From CAWIVH01 sp963839475 (GTDB lineage: Bacteria > Acidobacteriota > UBA6911): a stretch of 64,000 bases of DNA. A program made the translations under genes and the position numbers. Location: positions 124,001-188,000 of the forward strand of contig CAWIVH010000013.1 of the NCBI GenBank assembly GCA_963839475.1. Direction: 5' to 3'. Shown piece after piece: positions 1 through 9,316 of the stretch. The notes under the pieces are model-generated. The model ran no database searches. It was given only the letters and a program-made list of their open reading frames with translations, and was not told where the DNA came from. Numbering within the stretch: the first letter of the stretch is position 1; the number at the start of each line of letters is the position of its first letter.

Positions 1-1128
1 ATAATTCCGGATCGGGTACCGCTCAGGGGTGCGCTTCCTCATCTCCGCAAGGGAAATCTCCACGGCAGGTCCGAACACGAGACCGTCGAGCCAAGTCGGC
101 TGTTCGCGGCGCAGGATATCGAAAAAGGGCTCGAGCCAGTGGTCATCGTCGCCGAGGTTCTGCGGCGAGATCCAGATCTTGGCCTGCGGGTGATATTTGT
201 TAAGGAGTCTCTTCTGTTTTTCAACGAACGGATAAAGAATTTTAGGATCCACATCGCCCGGATCTCCGCTGGGAACAAAGATGGCGTCGATCCGGGGCAG
301 CCTGCGAAAGATCTCATCGCGCTCTCTCAGTGCCTCAGCCATGACTTTCGGATCGGTCTCGTCTTTATCGGCGAGGGGGTACCAGATCCAGACGTCGAGG
401 CCATATTGGGCGGCAAGCCCTGACATCGCGATCATCATTTCCATGGGCGGTTTGGGAAAATGAGGACTGTCGAGATCGTCGTCGGTGCGCGGCGGGACCA
501 GTTCCACCGCGTTCATCCCGAACACGGCCATGTCCCGAAGATATTGTTCCCACATGGCAATCGTCCAGCCGTCGTAGGAGTTCGTTTTGGCCCGGTAGCC
601 CATCTGATGACCGCGCAACGGATACCGGGGCGCTGCCCCAACTTTCAGGTCTGCGGCAAGCTCGAGCCTGTCGCGGTCCATTTCAAGGGCTCGGAGCAGC
701 CGGCCAGCTGCAAACAGGGCTCCCCTTGGATCGTATCCCGCCAAGCAGATGGTTGTTCCGGGCCGGCGGCTGTGATCGATCCAGAGCGTGTAGGCGTCCG
801 CCTGCCCGGGCGCCATGAGCCCGGATGGTGGCGTAAAACCGCGCCGCGCGAGATCCTCCGATGTACCGAGCACGATGACGGGGCGGTTTCCGACCGGAAT
901 TTTTCCGGAGATCGCCAGAGTGATGCGGGTCCGCTTTTCGATTTCATCGCGAAGCATTGCTGCAGCTTTGGCGGGAACCGTTCCCGGCGATACCCCGACG
1001 ATGACCGCGCGGGAGAGGTCGATCTTTTCGGCGCCGAGCACAGGCAGCAAGAAAATCACCAGGACTGCCAGGCAGTCTATGACTGCACGATCGAGGGCAA
1101 CTGTGGATCGCCGCAACTTCGATTTCAT
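1..1128 (-). CDS. GH67/GH20-like secreted glycoside hydrolase (3' end outside window)
   Basis: The frame stays open from the ATG at 1128 to the window edge, giving at least 376 residues; the C-terminus is missing. A hydrophobic N-terminus (DCLAVLVIFLLPVLGAE) looks like a signal peptide. Residues about 35-150 resemble the alpha/beta N-terminal domain shared by alpha-glucuronidases and family 20 hexosaminidases, with the LAGYDPRGALFAAGRLLR segment. After PLRGHQMGYR a TIM-barrel-like region follows, with GMNAVELVPPRTDDD and YGLDVWIWYPL. Substrate cannot be fixed without the rest; glucuronate-containing glycan is an inference from neighbours. The start ATG overlaps the TGA of the upstream gene by 4 bases (ATGA) and has a GGGAG ribosome site, so translational coupling is likely. 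Confidence 0.72.
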   Translation of the reverse strand, partial: MKSKLRRSTVALDRAVIDCLAVLVIFLLPVLGAEKIDLSRAVIVGVSPGTVPAKAAAMLRDEIEKRTRITLAISGKIPVGNRPVIVLGTSEDLARRGFTPPSGLMAPGQADAYTLWIDHSRRPGTTICLAGYDPRGALFAAGRLLRALEMDRDRLELAADLKVGAAPRYPLRGHQMGYRAKTNSYDGWTIAMWEQYLRDMAVFGMNAVELVPPRTDDDLDSPHFPKPPMEMMIAMSGLAAQYGLDVWIWYPLADKDETDPKVMAEALRERDEIFRRLPRIDAIFVPSGDPGDVDPKILYPFVEKQKRLLNKYHPQAKIWISPQNLGDDDHWLEPFFDILRREQPTWLDGLVFGPAVEISLAEMRKRTPERYPIRNY

Positions 1129-3188
1129 TTCACTCCCTTTGTTCTGAGATCGTCGAGATCGAACACAGAATTTGGAACGGCCTCGTCGGCCCCCTGCAGA
1201 TCCGGTTCTTTGACAAGGAAGTCGTTATTTCCGGTCGGGTAGCGGCTCATGTCATTCATGCGATATTTGCCCGTACGGAATTCGATGCGCTCCACGGTGG
1301 GCAACTTGTATAGGGACCGATAAGGATTCTCTTTATTCGAAAGCGCTTCCGCAAAAGCGGCAGCATTGAGCACCGGCTTACCGTTTAACTGCAGGTCATA
1401 TCGGGCGGCCTGCGTATCCACTGTGAGAGCGAACCGCAGCCACTGGCCGGAGGAATACATGCCGATTTCTTTCATGGCCGCGCCATCGCCCGCCCGGATC
1501 AGGCCGCCTGCGATATGCATGCGAACCGGCCGCTGGCCCATGTAGTTGAGCACTTCTATTTCGAGGTTGTCGGCACCCTTTTGCCGGGGGCGCACCCGGA
1601 AAGCAATCTGCGCCTTCGTAGTTTCCGGAAATACGCGGACCGCCTTGGCATAATCATAGGGATCACGGTCCTGGAGCCGAAGCACCTTGTTCCCATTATC
1701 CTCGACAATACTGATGGGCGTCCAAACGCCACCGTAAATGTTCCAGTCGGTAACCATGCCGCCGGCTTTTAGATTATCGAAGCTGTCGCTGACGTCCCGG
1801 TCTACTGTTCCGCGGACGGGCACGGGCACACGGGTCACCCAGATGTCTTCCTTGGTGGAGGAATAGGTCAGCCACAAGGCTCCATCCGGGGGAGTGCCGT
1901 TGCCGGGAACGATCCCACGCACGTATTGCCCGCCGCCGCCGTCCTTGTTGCCGCCGACGAAGCGGTAAGGCGGGACTTCGGTGTGGATATTAAGGAGATA
2001 CTTGTCGAAGTCGATGCCGTCGGCGCTGGTTGTGACCGAAAGCGGGTGGCGATAAGATGTGTCGAGAACCGGGTTGTAAACCAGCGCGTAGCGGCCATCC
2101 GAGGTCCGCTGGCCCCAGATTTTTGCGCCGCCGTGATAAATATTCTCGCCATCGGAGGCGATTCGGCCTTTTAGAGGTCCTGTGAGGTCCTTGACGAATC
2201 CGGGTTCCCATTTGTCGGCGACGATCATTTTCCGCCATTTCCACATGCCGACGATCTTACCGTCGGCCCGGGTGTACCAGCAGAAAGCTTTGGCAAACCG
2301 GGTGCTCTCGGGAGCATATGCGTAGAGGTTGTCGTCATTACCCTGGTCTTCCTCATACCATTGCTGAACCATCAGCTTATTGGCCAGGAGGTCATCGCAG
2401 GCCTTTTTGAATCCCTCATCCTGCGAATCCTTATAAAAGGGGAAATGCGGGGAGTTTGCTCTGCCATACCCCTGGAAAGCAGTATAGCGAATCCAGGAAA
2501 TCGGGCCGTATTCGCCCGGCCCCTTGATCTCACGCACAGCGCGCCCGATGCCCTTGCCGTCGTTAGGGGAGTCGGGGAAACCGTAATAGGACAATACGAG
2601 CAGGCGACCGTTAGGCGCCACGTAGAATCCCATCCGTTGGTGACAGATGCTGTACTTTTCGACGTTGTCTTTTTTGTCGCGGATGATCTTCGCGGGGAAG
2701 ATCACTTCGGGCCGCACCCAGTTCTGGCCATCGCTGGACCAGGTCAGGAGGGAGTGTCCCAGGGCCCGGTTCTCGTGGACTGGACAACTCAGGTACTCCA
2801 GCCAGAACATGTCCCTCCAATAGCAGAGCATCGGGGCGTGGTTGTATGTGAATCCCACGCCTTCCAAACCCGCGCCTGGGTAGACCGGGATTTTAGTCAT
2901 ATCGTAAAGCTGCTCGGGATGTTTGCGATTCCCACGCAGGACCTGGAAGTTCCGCACGCCAACGGCGGGACGGAATCGTCCGTCATGGTAGCTGGTGTCG
3001 GCATAGGGTGGATTCCCACCGGTGAACCGGGGGCGTTCCAAAGGGGATTTTGGTGTGGGCTTTGCGTTTCTTTCCTGCCCTGTATTCAGGCGCGCCGACA
3101 GGCCCATGCAAAGCACCAGCAACATCACCAGTGACCACGCCCGGGGATTGAAATGAATCCGAACTGATCTAATTGTGCACTTGACCAT
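1125..3188 (-). CDS. Secreted sialidase-like beta-propeller protein with C-terminal lectin-like domain
   Basis: 687 residues. The N-terminal hydrophobic stretch (SLVMLLVLCMGLSARL) is a signal peptide or anchor. Residues about 80-440 have the repeated short strands of a BNR/sialidase-type propeller, with recurring aspartate turns such as WSSDGQNW, TSDGRYAL and TSADGIDF. The last ~200 residues (after DSFDNLKAGG) look like a LamG/jellyroll-type sandwich. It is a clear paralogue of the next gene (same order, GRYA and WVxRVPVPxR segments, same C-terminal module). A polysaccharide-acting or -binding role is inferred; no catalytic residues could be assigned. The stop overlaps the next gene's start. 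Confidence 0.7.
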   Translation of the reverse strand: MVKCTIRSVRIHFNPRAWSLVMLLVLCMGLSARLNTGQERNAKPTPKSPLERPRFTGGNPPYADTSYHDGRFRPAVGVRNFQVLRGNRKHPEQLYDMTKIPVYPGAGLEGVGFTYNHAPMLCYWRDMFWLEYLSCPVHENRALGHSLLTWSSDGQNWVRPEVIFPAKIIRDKKDNVEKYSICHQRMGFYVAPNGRLLVLSYYGFPDSPNDGKGIGRAVREIKGPGEYGPISWIRYTAFQGYGRANSPHFPFYKDSQDEGFKKACDDLLANKLMVQQWYEEDQGNDDNLYAYAPESTRFAKAFCWYTRADGKIVGMWKWRKMIVADKWEPGFVKDLTGPLKGRIASDGENIYHGGAKIWGQRTSDGRYALVYNPVLDTSYRHPLSVTTSADGIDFDKYLLNIHTEVPPYRFVGGNKDGGGGQYVRGIVPGNGTPPDGALWLTYSSTKEDIWVTRVPVPVRGTVDRDVSDSFDNLKAGGMVTDWNIYGGVWTPISIVEDNGNKVLRLQDRDPYDYAKAVRVFPETTKAQIAFRVRPRQKGADNLEIEVLNYMGQRPVRMHIAGGLIRAGDGAAMKEIGMYSSGQWLRFALTVDTQAARYDLQLNGKPVLNAAAFAEALSNKENPYRSLYKLPTVERIEFRTGKYRMNDMSRYPTGNNDFLVKEPDLQGADEAVPNSVFDLDDLRTKGVK

Positions 3189-3304
3189 AATTCGTTTATC
3201 CTCTATGCCGTTGCATTATTGTTCATCCGGTTGTCCAAACGGATGCCACAGGAAAACCGGCCGACTGGAATCTGAACCACCAAGATCGCAACCCCCCAAA
3301 AGAG

Positions 3305-5227
3305 TCATTTCATATTGGTCTTCACATCGTCGATTCGGTAGGAAGCGACCGGCGCCGGCGCCTCCATATCCATAAGATCCTTTTTAGCCCGGTCAGCGAC
3401 CGTGCCGCGATACTCGCCGGTGCGGAAGGAAAGCGCGTACACGGTCGGGGATGCTTCCGCAAATGCTGCGTCTTTCAGGACCTCCTTGCCATCCCGCAGC
3501 AGCGTGAAGCGCCCGCCCTTGACTTTGATTGTGAACCCGGACCACTTACCGGCCTGGCAGGCCCCCAGATCCACAATCTCTGGTCCGTTGGCAGCCTTGA
3601 ATTGCCCTTTGTCATTGAGGATGAGCCGCACCGGGCGCGTGCCGCGCTCGCCCAACAGGTCGATTTCCAGCCGCCCGCGGTCGGTTTGCGCGGCAGCCAG
3701 GCGGAACGAGACATCTGCCGCAGCACTGACCGGGATGGTACGGATTGCCCGGGCATAATCGACAGGTTCACGATCCTCCAGTTCGAGGAAGTGGTTCGGG
3801 GTACTCAAATCTTTGGCGATACGAACCGGGGCCCAGGTCGGCGCATAAATATTCCAACCCGGAACGCGTGGTCCTGACGCCATTTTGTCGAATGTATCAT
3901 TAGCGGGCTCGACCACGTTTGCCTGGATGGGGACCGGGATGCGACTGACCCAGATGTCCTCTTTGCCAACGCTGTAAACCACCCAGATGGCCGACTTGTC
4001 CAGGGTTGGCGCATCACCGCCCCATTCAGCAACGCCGCGGAAATAGGAAGGCCCCGTGTCCTTGGCCCTGCCTGCATAGCGCTGCGGCGGCACTTCGCCA
4101 TGGACCACGCGAATGTCGCGGAACGTGATGCCGTCATCGCTGGTAGTCGCTGCCATGGGAAAGCGATTGCTCTGTTGGGGTGAATAGATCATGGCGTAGC
4201 GGCCATCCGGGGTCTTCTGGCCCCAGACCTTCCCGCCGCCGGCCAAGATTCCCTGGGGGATGACCGGCATCGACCACGTTTCTCCCCCGTCTTTCGACAT
4301 GGTTACGAACCCCATCTTGCTGAGGCTGACCAAAGTGCCGTCCTTCCGGTGGAAGAAGCACTGGGCCTTGCCGAACACCCACAATTTTCCGCCAATAAAG
4401 GGAACCTGGCCGCCAGGCCAGTTTTTGCCGTCATGCCATTTCATCCGCCGGTCACCCAGCAAAAGCCCGTAGTCAGCTTGTTCGAGAAGCAGCCGGTTGT
4501 TGATCGCTTCACGGCAGGCGGCGACGAACCCCGCGTCTTTGGCCAACTCGAAGGAGGGTGGATAGGTGGGGCCGGGTATGATCAGGGTGAAGATTTCGCC
4601 CAGGCGATGATCGGCCGTGATCTCGCGGACCAGCAATGTTTTTTTCTCGTTCTCACTAATGTTGTCGGTAGGGTAGGGGCCTGAGGCAAAGACGAGCATG
4701 CGGTCGTTCGAGGACCGGAAGAAGTAGAAGCGGCTGTTCCATCCCTTATTGAAGGGATATAAGTGCTGCGGTTCCGACCACGTCATCCCATCCGTGGAGG
4801 TGGAATAGACAAGGTGAATGGGGGGATTGTCTTCGCCGGTCGGGCTCATGTCCCAGGCAACGTAGAGGCGGCCCTTCCAGCACGCGATGTCCATATGATG
4901 ATTATAGGTATAGCCGGGCTGGTCGCCTTCTGCGGTGCGGAAAAAGGGAGCCGGCCTGCGGTTGGCACGGTAAACCTGAATGTTTTGCACTCCGGGGCTG
5001 TATGCCAGATGGCCATCGGGGGCCTTGGGGTCCACAAGGCCAGGGCCGTCATAGGTCAATGGCAGTTCAGGTGTTCCCGGTTTTGTGGCCGCTTGCAGAT
5101 TGCCGCCGGCGATTGGCGAACTCACCGCCTGGCTTGCCCGGAATGCAACTATCACAATCGTGATGACACACAGGCAGGCTGCCGACCAAACAAGATAACG
5201 TGATGATCTATTGATTTTGCTTTTCAT
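3305..5227 (-). CDS. Secreted sialidase-like beta-propeller protein, paralogue of the 1125-3188 gene
   Basis: 640 residues, ATG preceded by GGAG. An N-terminal transmembrane/signal segment (SAACLCVITIVIVAFRASQ) is followed by a propeller-like core starting at GYTYNHHMDIACWKGRLYV. Sialidase-type aspartate boxes are visible: STDGMTWSEP, SKDGGETWSM, TSDDGITF. The C-terminal ~190 residues repeat the jellyroll-like module of the neighbouring paralogue (NDTFDKMASG onward). The 116-base gap to the next gene has no gene. Tandem duplication followed by divergence is the simplest history. Sialidase activity is not claimed, because the arginine triad could not be verified; other propeller lyases or glycosidases are possible. 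Confidence 0.7.
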   Translation of the reverse strand: MKSKINRSSRYLVWSAACLCVITIVIVAFRASQAVSSPIAGGNLQAATKPGTPELPLTYDGPGLVDPKAPDGHLAYSPGVQNIQVYRANRRPAPFFRTAEGDQPGYTYNHHMDIACWKGRLYVAWDMSPTGEDNPPIHLVYSTSTDGMTWSEPQHLYPFNKGWNSRFYFFRSSNDRMLVFASGPYPTDNISENEKKTLLVREITADHRLGEIFTLIIPGPTYPPSFELAKDAGFVAACREAINNRLLLEQADYGLLLGDRRMKWHDGKNWPGGQVPFIGGKLWVFGKAQCFFHRKDGTLVSLSKMGFVTMSKDGGETWSMPVIPQGILAGGGKVWGQKTPDGRYAMIYSPQQSNRFPMAATTSDDGITFRDIRVVHGEVPPQRYAGRAKDTGPSYFRGVAEWGGDAPTLDKSAIWVVYSVGKEDIWVSRIPVPIQANVVEPANDTFDKMASGPRVPGWNIYAPTWAPVRIAKDLSTPNHFLELEDREPVDYARAIRTIPVSAAADVSFRLAAAQTDRGRLEIDLLGERGTRPVRLILNDKGQFKAANGPEIVDLGACQAGKWSGFTIKVKGGRFTLLRDGKEVLKDAAFAEASPTVYALSFRTGEYRGTVADRAKKDLMDMEAPAPVASYRIDDVKTNMK

Positions 5228-5294
5228 GATACTCCAGATTCGACTATTGATTGGCTTCCTGTTTGAACTCTCCGCGCGCTGCTTTAATTATCAA

Positions 5295-8171
5295 TCATTG
5301 GGGGTTTATCGCCACGGTGACCGGTACCATTGATTCCTTCCGGATCCAGATCACAAGAACGGAGTGGCCCAGCGTGTCTGTCTCGATCCCCTGGCGAAAC
5401 CCCGGTCCCGGTTTGACCGCTTTGCCGTCGATACTCAGACTAGCTTTGATTCCGTCCGGCCAGTTTTCGATCACGAAGGCCAGGTTGATGAGCGGCGAAG
5501 AATTTGAGGCCTCCATCCTTATTAACAGCGATCGCGGATCCCGTGAGATTTTTCTGAACCTATAGGCCCGCTCGGTTTTGTCGTACCCACCGCCGGTGTA
5601 ACCGGGGCCGCCGACCTGTGCCGACGGAGGCATTTCCCAGGATCGTGCTATCGGAATAAGGGCGTTGATGTCCGGTTTGTCGGTCATTCCGTGCAGCATG
5701 ATCTTGGTCTTCCATTGAACTTCGCCATCGAGGTTCTGGGAGTAGTCGTCCCACATGAAGTGCATGAGAGAGGAATGGCCGGGTAGAATCTTCCAGAACT
5801 CACGGTAGTTGTTTTCGGGAGTTCGCTGCCACTTTCCTCCCCTCCTGTCCGCAGGCCAGGCCGGCCAGTCGTCGTAATGGTTGAAACGGGTGTCGTTCGG
5901 GAAGCTGATCTCGTCAACCCACACCCCCCGGTTTTCGACCACGGCGAAGGGCTTCGTCCGTCCCTTCAAGCCGATCAGCATAATGTTCTTGCCGTCATCC
6001 CACTGTTTGGGAAATCCGCTCTGGAAGTTGTAAATGCGCTTGTTCCCCTCGTAGTCCGTCATTGCAACGGCGTTCATCTCCATCACGTCCTCAGGCGTCT
6101 TCCCTGGATTCACGATCGGGATGGCTTCATGCCACTCATTGAACTTGTAGGGCGCGGAGGTGAATAGAGTGACTTTGCGCACGGATACGCCGTCGGGGTA
6201 TACGGTGTAGTACTCGTCAACCCGGTCGCTCCATCCCGCGTCATTGTAATAGGCAAGTTGGTAGTTTTTATCGCTGGGTGCGTACCGCCAGTGAATGACG
6301 GCCCGGGCCTCATTACTGCTGAGGATTCTTACATTGGAAAAACGGGTTTCAAAATCCTGCATCGGTTCAACGCAGCAGCCCGCCAGTCCCGTGTCGCCGG
6401 CGCGGCGCTCGATGAACTCGTTGTTGTACCAATGGTTCAGATCGTTGGCCCAGTGAGGAACATAGTCGGTTCCTCGCCAGAAAACGAAACGGTAAGGCTG
6501 ATCATCAAACTGGACCACTACGTCAGAATGCGGACCCACGCGCCAGGATTCATCCCATTCTTTGAAGTACCTCAGATGAGTGTAGTAGGCCCCGAAAGGC
6601 CCGGGATCTTTGGACCCTTCCGGAAGGACAGGTATGGCACTCGCATACGGATCGGGCACCACAGATCGTCTGACCGGAGCACTCCCGCCCACAGGTTTGA
6701 TACTAACCTCAAGAGGCTTTACGGACTCCAATTTCAGCCACAGCACCAGATCAGCGCCATTCAAATGCTTCACAATGCCGGTTTGATATCCCTGGAATGG
6801 TTTTCCATCGACCGTGATGATGGTGCCGGCGTCGCCCCAATCCTTGATCACAAGGGCGGGGTTACGTATGAATCCGGCCGAGTTCGACAAGGCAAAAATC
6901 AGAGTGGACGGTTGGCCGCTGCTCGAGAGCTGAAGCACGCTGCAGCGCTGCGTTTTGTCGAAACCTTTGTAGGAGTAAGATTCTGTCGAACCGGATAGCG
7001 AGAGGCTATCCGGAGCCAGCCATTGCGCCGGCAGAGGCGTAATGCCGTTCGTCGCCAGGTGAAAACTCATGATGGTTCGGTTTGCCGGATCCTCCCATTC
7101 CTGCAGCGTTTTTGTACCCAGGCGGCTCGAGCGAATGCAGGCCCCATCGGGATAAACAGTGAAATACTCCTCGGCCCATCCAGCCATGCCGGGGTAGGAG
7201 AAATCCGGGACATAGCGCCAGCGGACGACAGCACGCGCGGGCGTGCTTTCAATCAGGTCCGCGCGGGCATACTGATTGGTCAGGTCTGAGTGGATTCCGG
7301 AGCCGTCGCCCTTGCGCGGCACGATCGCTTCCAGATACCAGCGGCCTTCCCGGGTTTCCCAGTACGGCAGATAACTCGCGCCACGCCAGAACACAAGCTT
7401 CTCTCCCGGCTTGGTCAGCCGCACCAGGACATCTGCATAAGGCCCGACTCTCTCCGCCGCCTCCCAGGCCTCTCCTGAGTTCACCCTCGAGTAGTACGCG
7501 CCCCCCAGACCGTAATTGGACGGGGTGTTCAGCCGGGCAGGTTCCCAATTTTTATTGGTGGTGATGATAATCCGATCGAGGCTGGTGCCGGCGTCGCGCG
7601 CCCAAAGGTTGAGGTTGTATTCGCCGGGGTTCGGGATGTTGAAAATCGCACGGGCGTTGTCCTTGTTCCGGTTAATCCAGTTCCAGGATCCGGCCTGCAA
7701 AGGAATCGAGCTGCAGTTCGGAATCTCCTTACCGTCAACCCCGGCAGCTATCGACACCGCGCCTGTCCGACCGGCCCCGCGGATCCAGAGGTAATGTGTC
7801 CCGCTCTTGAGGAAAATGACCCGATAGGTTATGAGAGGAATGCGCGCGGCTTCATCGGGCTTTGCCGACGTGCGCGCCACCAGCACAATAGATCCCTTGC
7901 CCGAGAAGCCGGCATTATCGGTGGAAGCCTGCCACTCCAGTCCGGAGCCCTGCTTAGCAGAACTGAGGTCCTCCGCTTCGATCGGGACGAGTCCGTCGGG
8001 GCCCGGATCCTGCTGATAACTGGCTCCAGCCGCAAATGAGAGAACGGCAAGAATCAATCCGCCGATGATGGAGAGCAAAAGGGCGCGGCGCCGGAATCGG
8101 GTCCTGGGCGGAGATGGAGCCCGGAATTTTAAGTGCGCCCCGGAATCTGTTAGCCAGAAGTCACTCGCCAT
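5295..8171 (-). CDS. Large secreted/anchored protein with GH115 C-terminal-type module and an internal duplication
   Basis: 958 residues; start supported by AAGGAGGACC upstream of the ATG. One N-terminal transmembrane helix (residues ~31-48, LLSIIGGLILAVLSFAAG). Residues ~60-210 match the carbohydrate-binding module at the end of GH115 alpha-glucuronidases (IEAED, HYLWIRGAGRTG, NLNLWARDAGTSLDRI). Two related units follow, one starting at GGAYYSRVNSGEAWE and one at GAYYTHLRYFKEWDE. Each has an RVGPxxDVxV segment, an FWRGxxYxPxW segment and a DEYYTVYPDG/EEYFTVYPDG segment, so the central region is an ancient duplication. Function unknown; glycan binding or hydrolysis is inferred. Confidence 0.65.
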   Translation of the reverse strand: MASDFWLTDSGAHLKFRAPSPPRTRFRRRALLLSIIGGLILAVLSFAAGASYQQDPGPDGLVPIEAEDLSSAKQGSGLEWQASTDNAGFSGKGSIVLVARTSAKPDEAARIPLITYRVIFLKSGTHYLWIRGAGRTGAVSIAAGVDGKEIPNCSSIPLQAGSWNWINRNKDNARAIFNIPNPGEYNLNLWARDAGTSLDRIIITTNKNWEPARLNTPSNYGLGGAYYSRVNSGEAWEAAERVGPYADVLVRLTKPGEKLVFWRGASYLPYWETREGRWYLEAIVPRKGDGSGIHSDLTNQYARADLIESTPARAVVRWRYVPDFSYPGMAGWAEEYFTVYPDGACIRSSRLGTKTLQEWEDPANRTIMSFHLATNGITPLPAQWLAPDSLSLSGSTESYSYKGFDKTQRCSVLQLSSSGQPSTLIFALSNSAGFIRNPALVIKDWGDAGTIITVDGKPFQGYQTGIVKHLNGADLVLWLKLESVKPLEVSIKPVGGSAPVRRSVVPDPYASAIPVLPEGSKDPGPFGAYYTHLRYFKEWDESWRVGPHSDVVVQFDDQPYRFVFWRGTDYVPHWANDLNHWYNNEFIERRAGDTGLAGCCVEPMQDFETRFSNVRILSSNEARAVIHWRYAPSDKNYQLAYYNDAGWSDRVDEYYTVYPDGVSVRKVTLFTSAPYKFNEWHEAIPIVNPGKTPEDVMEMNAVAMTDYEGNKRIYNFQSGFPKQWDDGKNIMLIGLKGRTKPFAVVENRGVWVDEISFPNDTRFNHYDDWPAWPADRRGGKWQRTPENNYREFWKILPGHSSLMHFMWDDYSQNLDGEVQWKTKIMLHGMTDKPDINALIPIARSWEMPPSAQVGGPGYTGGGYDKTERAYRFRKISRDPRSLLIRMEASNSSPLINLAFVIENWPDGIKASLSIDGKAVKPGPGFRQGIETDTLGHSVLVIWIRKESMVPVTVAINPQ

Positions 8172-8413
8172 GAAAGGTCCTCCTTTTTAATATGAAGGCG
8201 TTGCTGCCAGAAGGTATTCCGGGTTTAATCCAGGCGGTCTATTTTTACCCGGGAGATCACTACCGACCTGTGCACGCGATAAAGATGTTATGTGGATTTC
8301 CGGCCATGACAAGGCCGATTCAGGCATATTTATCACCAAATCAGGCGGAATTGTTTTTGAAATGATTTCGCGAGCCGATGGAAAACGATTTTTTCTGCTC
8401 TATTTTTCGAATA

Positions 8414-9292
8414 TCAATGGGTGCGGCGGCGGCGGATCTCCCGGATAATGGCGCTGTTATCCAGGTCGCCGTCACCCGCGTCAATGGCGCTGCGAAGCAG
8501 GTCGGAGTGAGTGCGGGTGAGCGGCAATTCCTGTCCGGTTTTTCCGGCCTGCTCCATGATCAGGGCAAGGTCTTTCAGGTGCTGTGCGAGGCGGGCTTCG
8601 GTTGTGAAATCCCCTTTGATCATCTTGGATCCCTTGACGTCGACAGCCGCGGAATACGCGGGAGATATCCTCAGCAGATCCAAAAACGAGTTCAGCTCCA
8701 GGCCCAGACCTTCGGCAAATACCAGGCCCTCTGCAAGAACAGCGCGATTCAGTCCCAATATAAGGTTCACAGCCAGTTTGGCCCTGGCCCCGGAGCCGCT
8801 GGGCCCGACATGAACGGTCTTTTCAGAAATGGCAACGAACAGATCGCGACAGGCCTCGAAATCCTCCACCCTGCCGCCCACCATGAACAAACCTTTGCCT
8901 TCCCGGATTTGACGGCTCGAACCGCTCACGGTGGCATCGAGGTAAGAAATAGCGCGCGCCTGCAGGCGCTCCGAAAGCGCAACAGTCAGTTCGGGGTCGC
9001 CCGTGGTGGTATCAATGATTTGGCTCGGAGTAAATCCAGATTCGATCAGCCCATTGGGACCTTCGACGACCTCGTGCACAATTTGGCTGGTCATGAGCGA
9101 AAGTATGATGCGCCGGCTTTCCCTGGCGACGGCGGCCACCCCGGGTAAGGCCGACCCCCCGAGGGTATTCAGGCGGTCATTTTTCTCTGGATCGATGTCA
9201 TAACCGACCACTTTGAATCCGTGATTCAGCAATCGCTCCGCGAGCGCCGATCCGACCAGACCCAGTCCGACAAGCCCGACAGATTCACCCAT
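8414..9292 (-). CDS. NAD(P)-dependent dehydrogenase, 3-hydroxyisobutyrate / tartronate-semialdehyde reductase family
   Basis: 292 residues, the usual length for the family. The Rossmann dinucleotide site is at the start (LVGLGLVGSALAERLL) followed by the acidic GYDIDPEK strand end. The substrate-region signature DATVSGSSRQIREGKG and the conserved catalytic lysine in GSGARAKLAVNL are present, then the all-helical C-terminal domain. The family reduces or oxidises beta-hydroxy acids. In a locus with uronate-type enzymes, a GarR/GlxR-like tartronate semialdehyde reductase role is plausible but not proven. It lies 24 bases after the URO-D-like gene on the same strand, so the two are probably co-transcribed. 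Confidence 0.85.
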   Translation of the reverse strand: MGESVGLVGLGLVGSALAERLLNHGFKVVGYDIDPEKNDRLNTLGGSALPGVAAVARESRRIILSLMTSQIVHEVVEGPNGLIESGFTPSQIIDTTTGDPELTVALSERLQARAISYLDATVSGSSRQIREGKGLFMVGGRVEDFEACRDLFVAISEKTVHVGPSGSGARAKLAVNLILGLNRAVLAEGLVFAEGLGLELNSFLDLLRISPAYSAAVDVKGSKMIKGDFTTEARLAQHLKDLALIMEQAGKTGQELPLTRTHSDLLRSAIDAGDGDLDNSAIIREIRRRRTH

Positions 9293-9316
9293 AGTTTTCT
9301 CCGCACCGCGTGCCGG

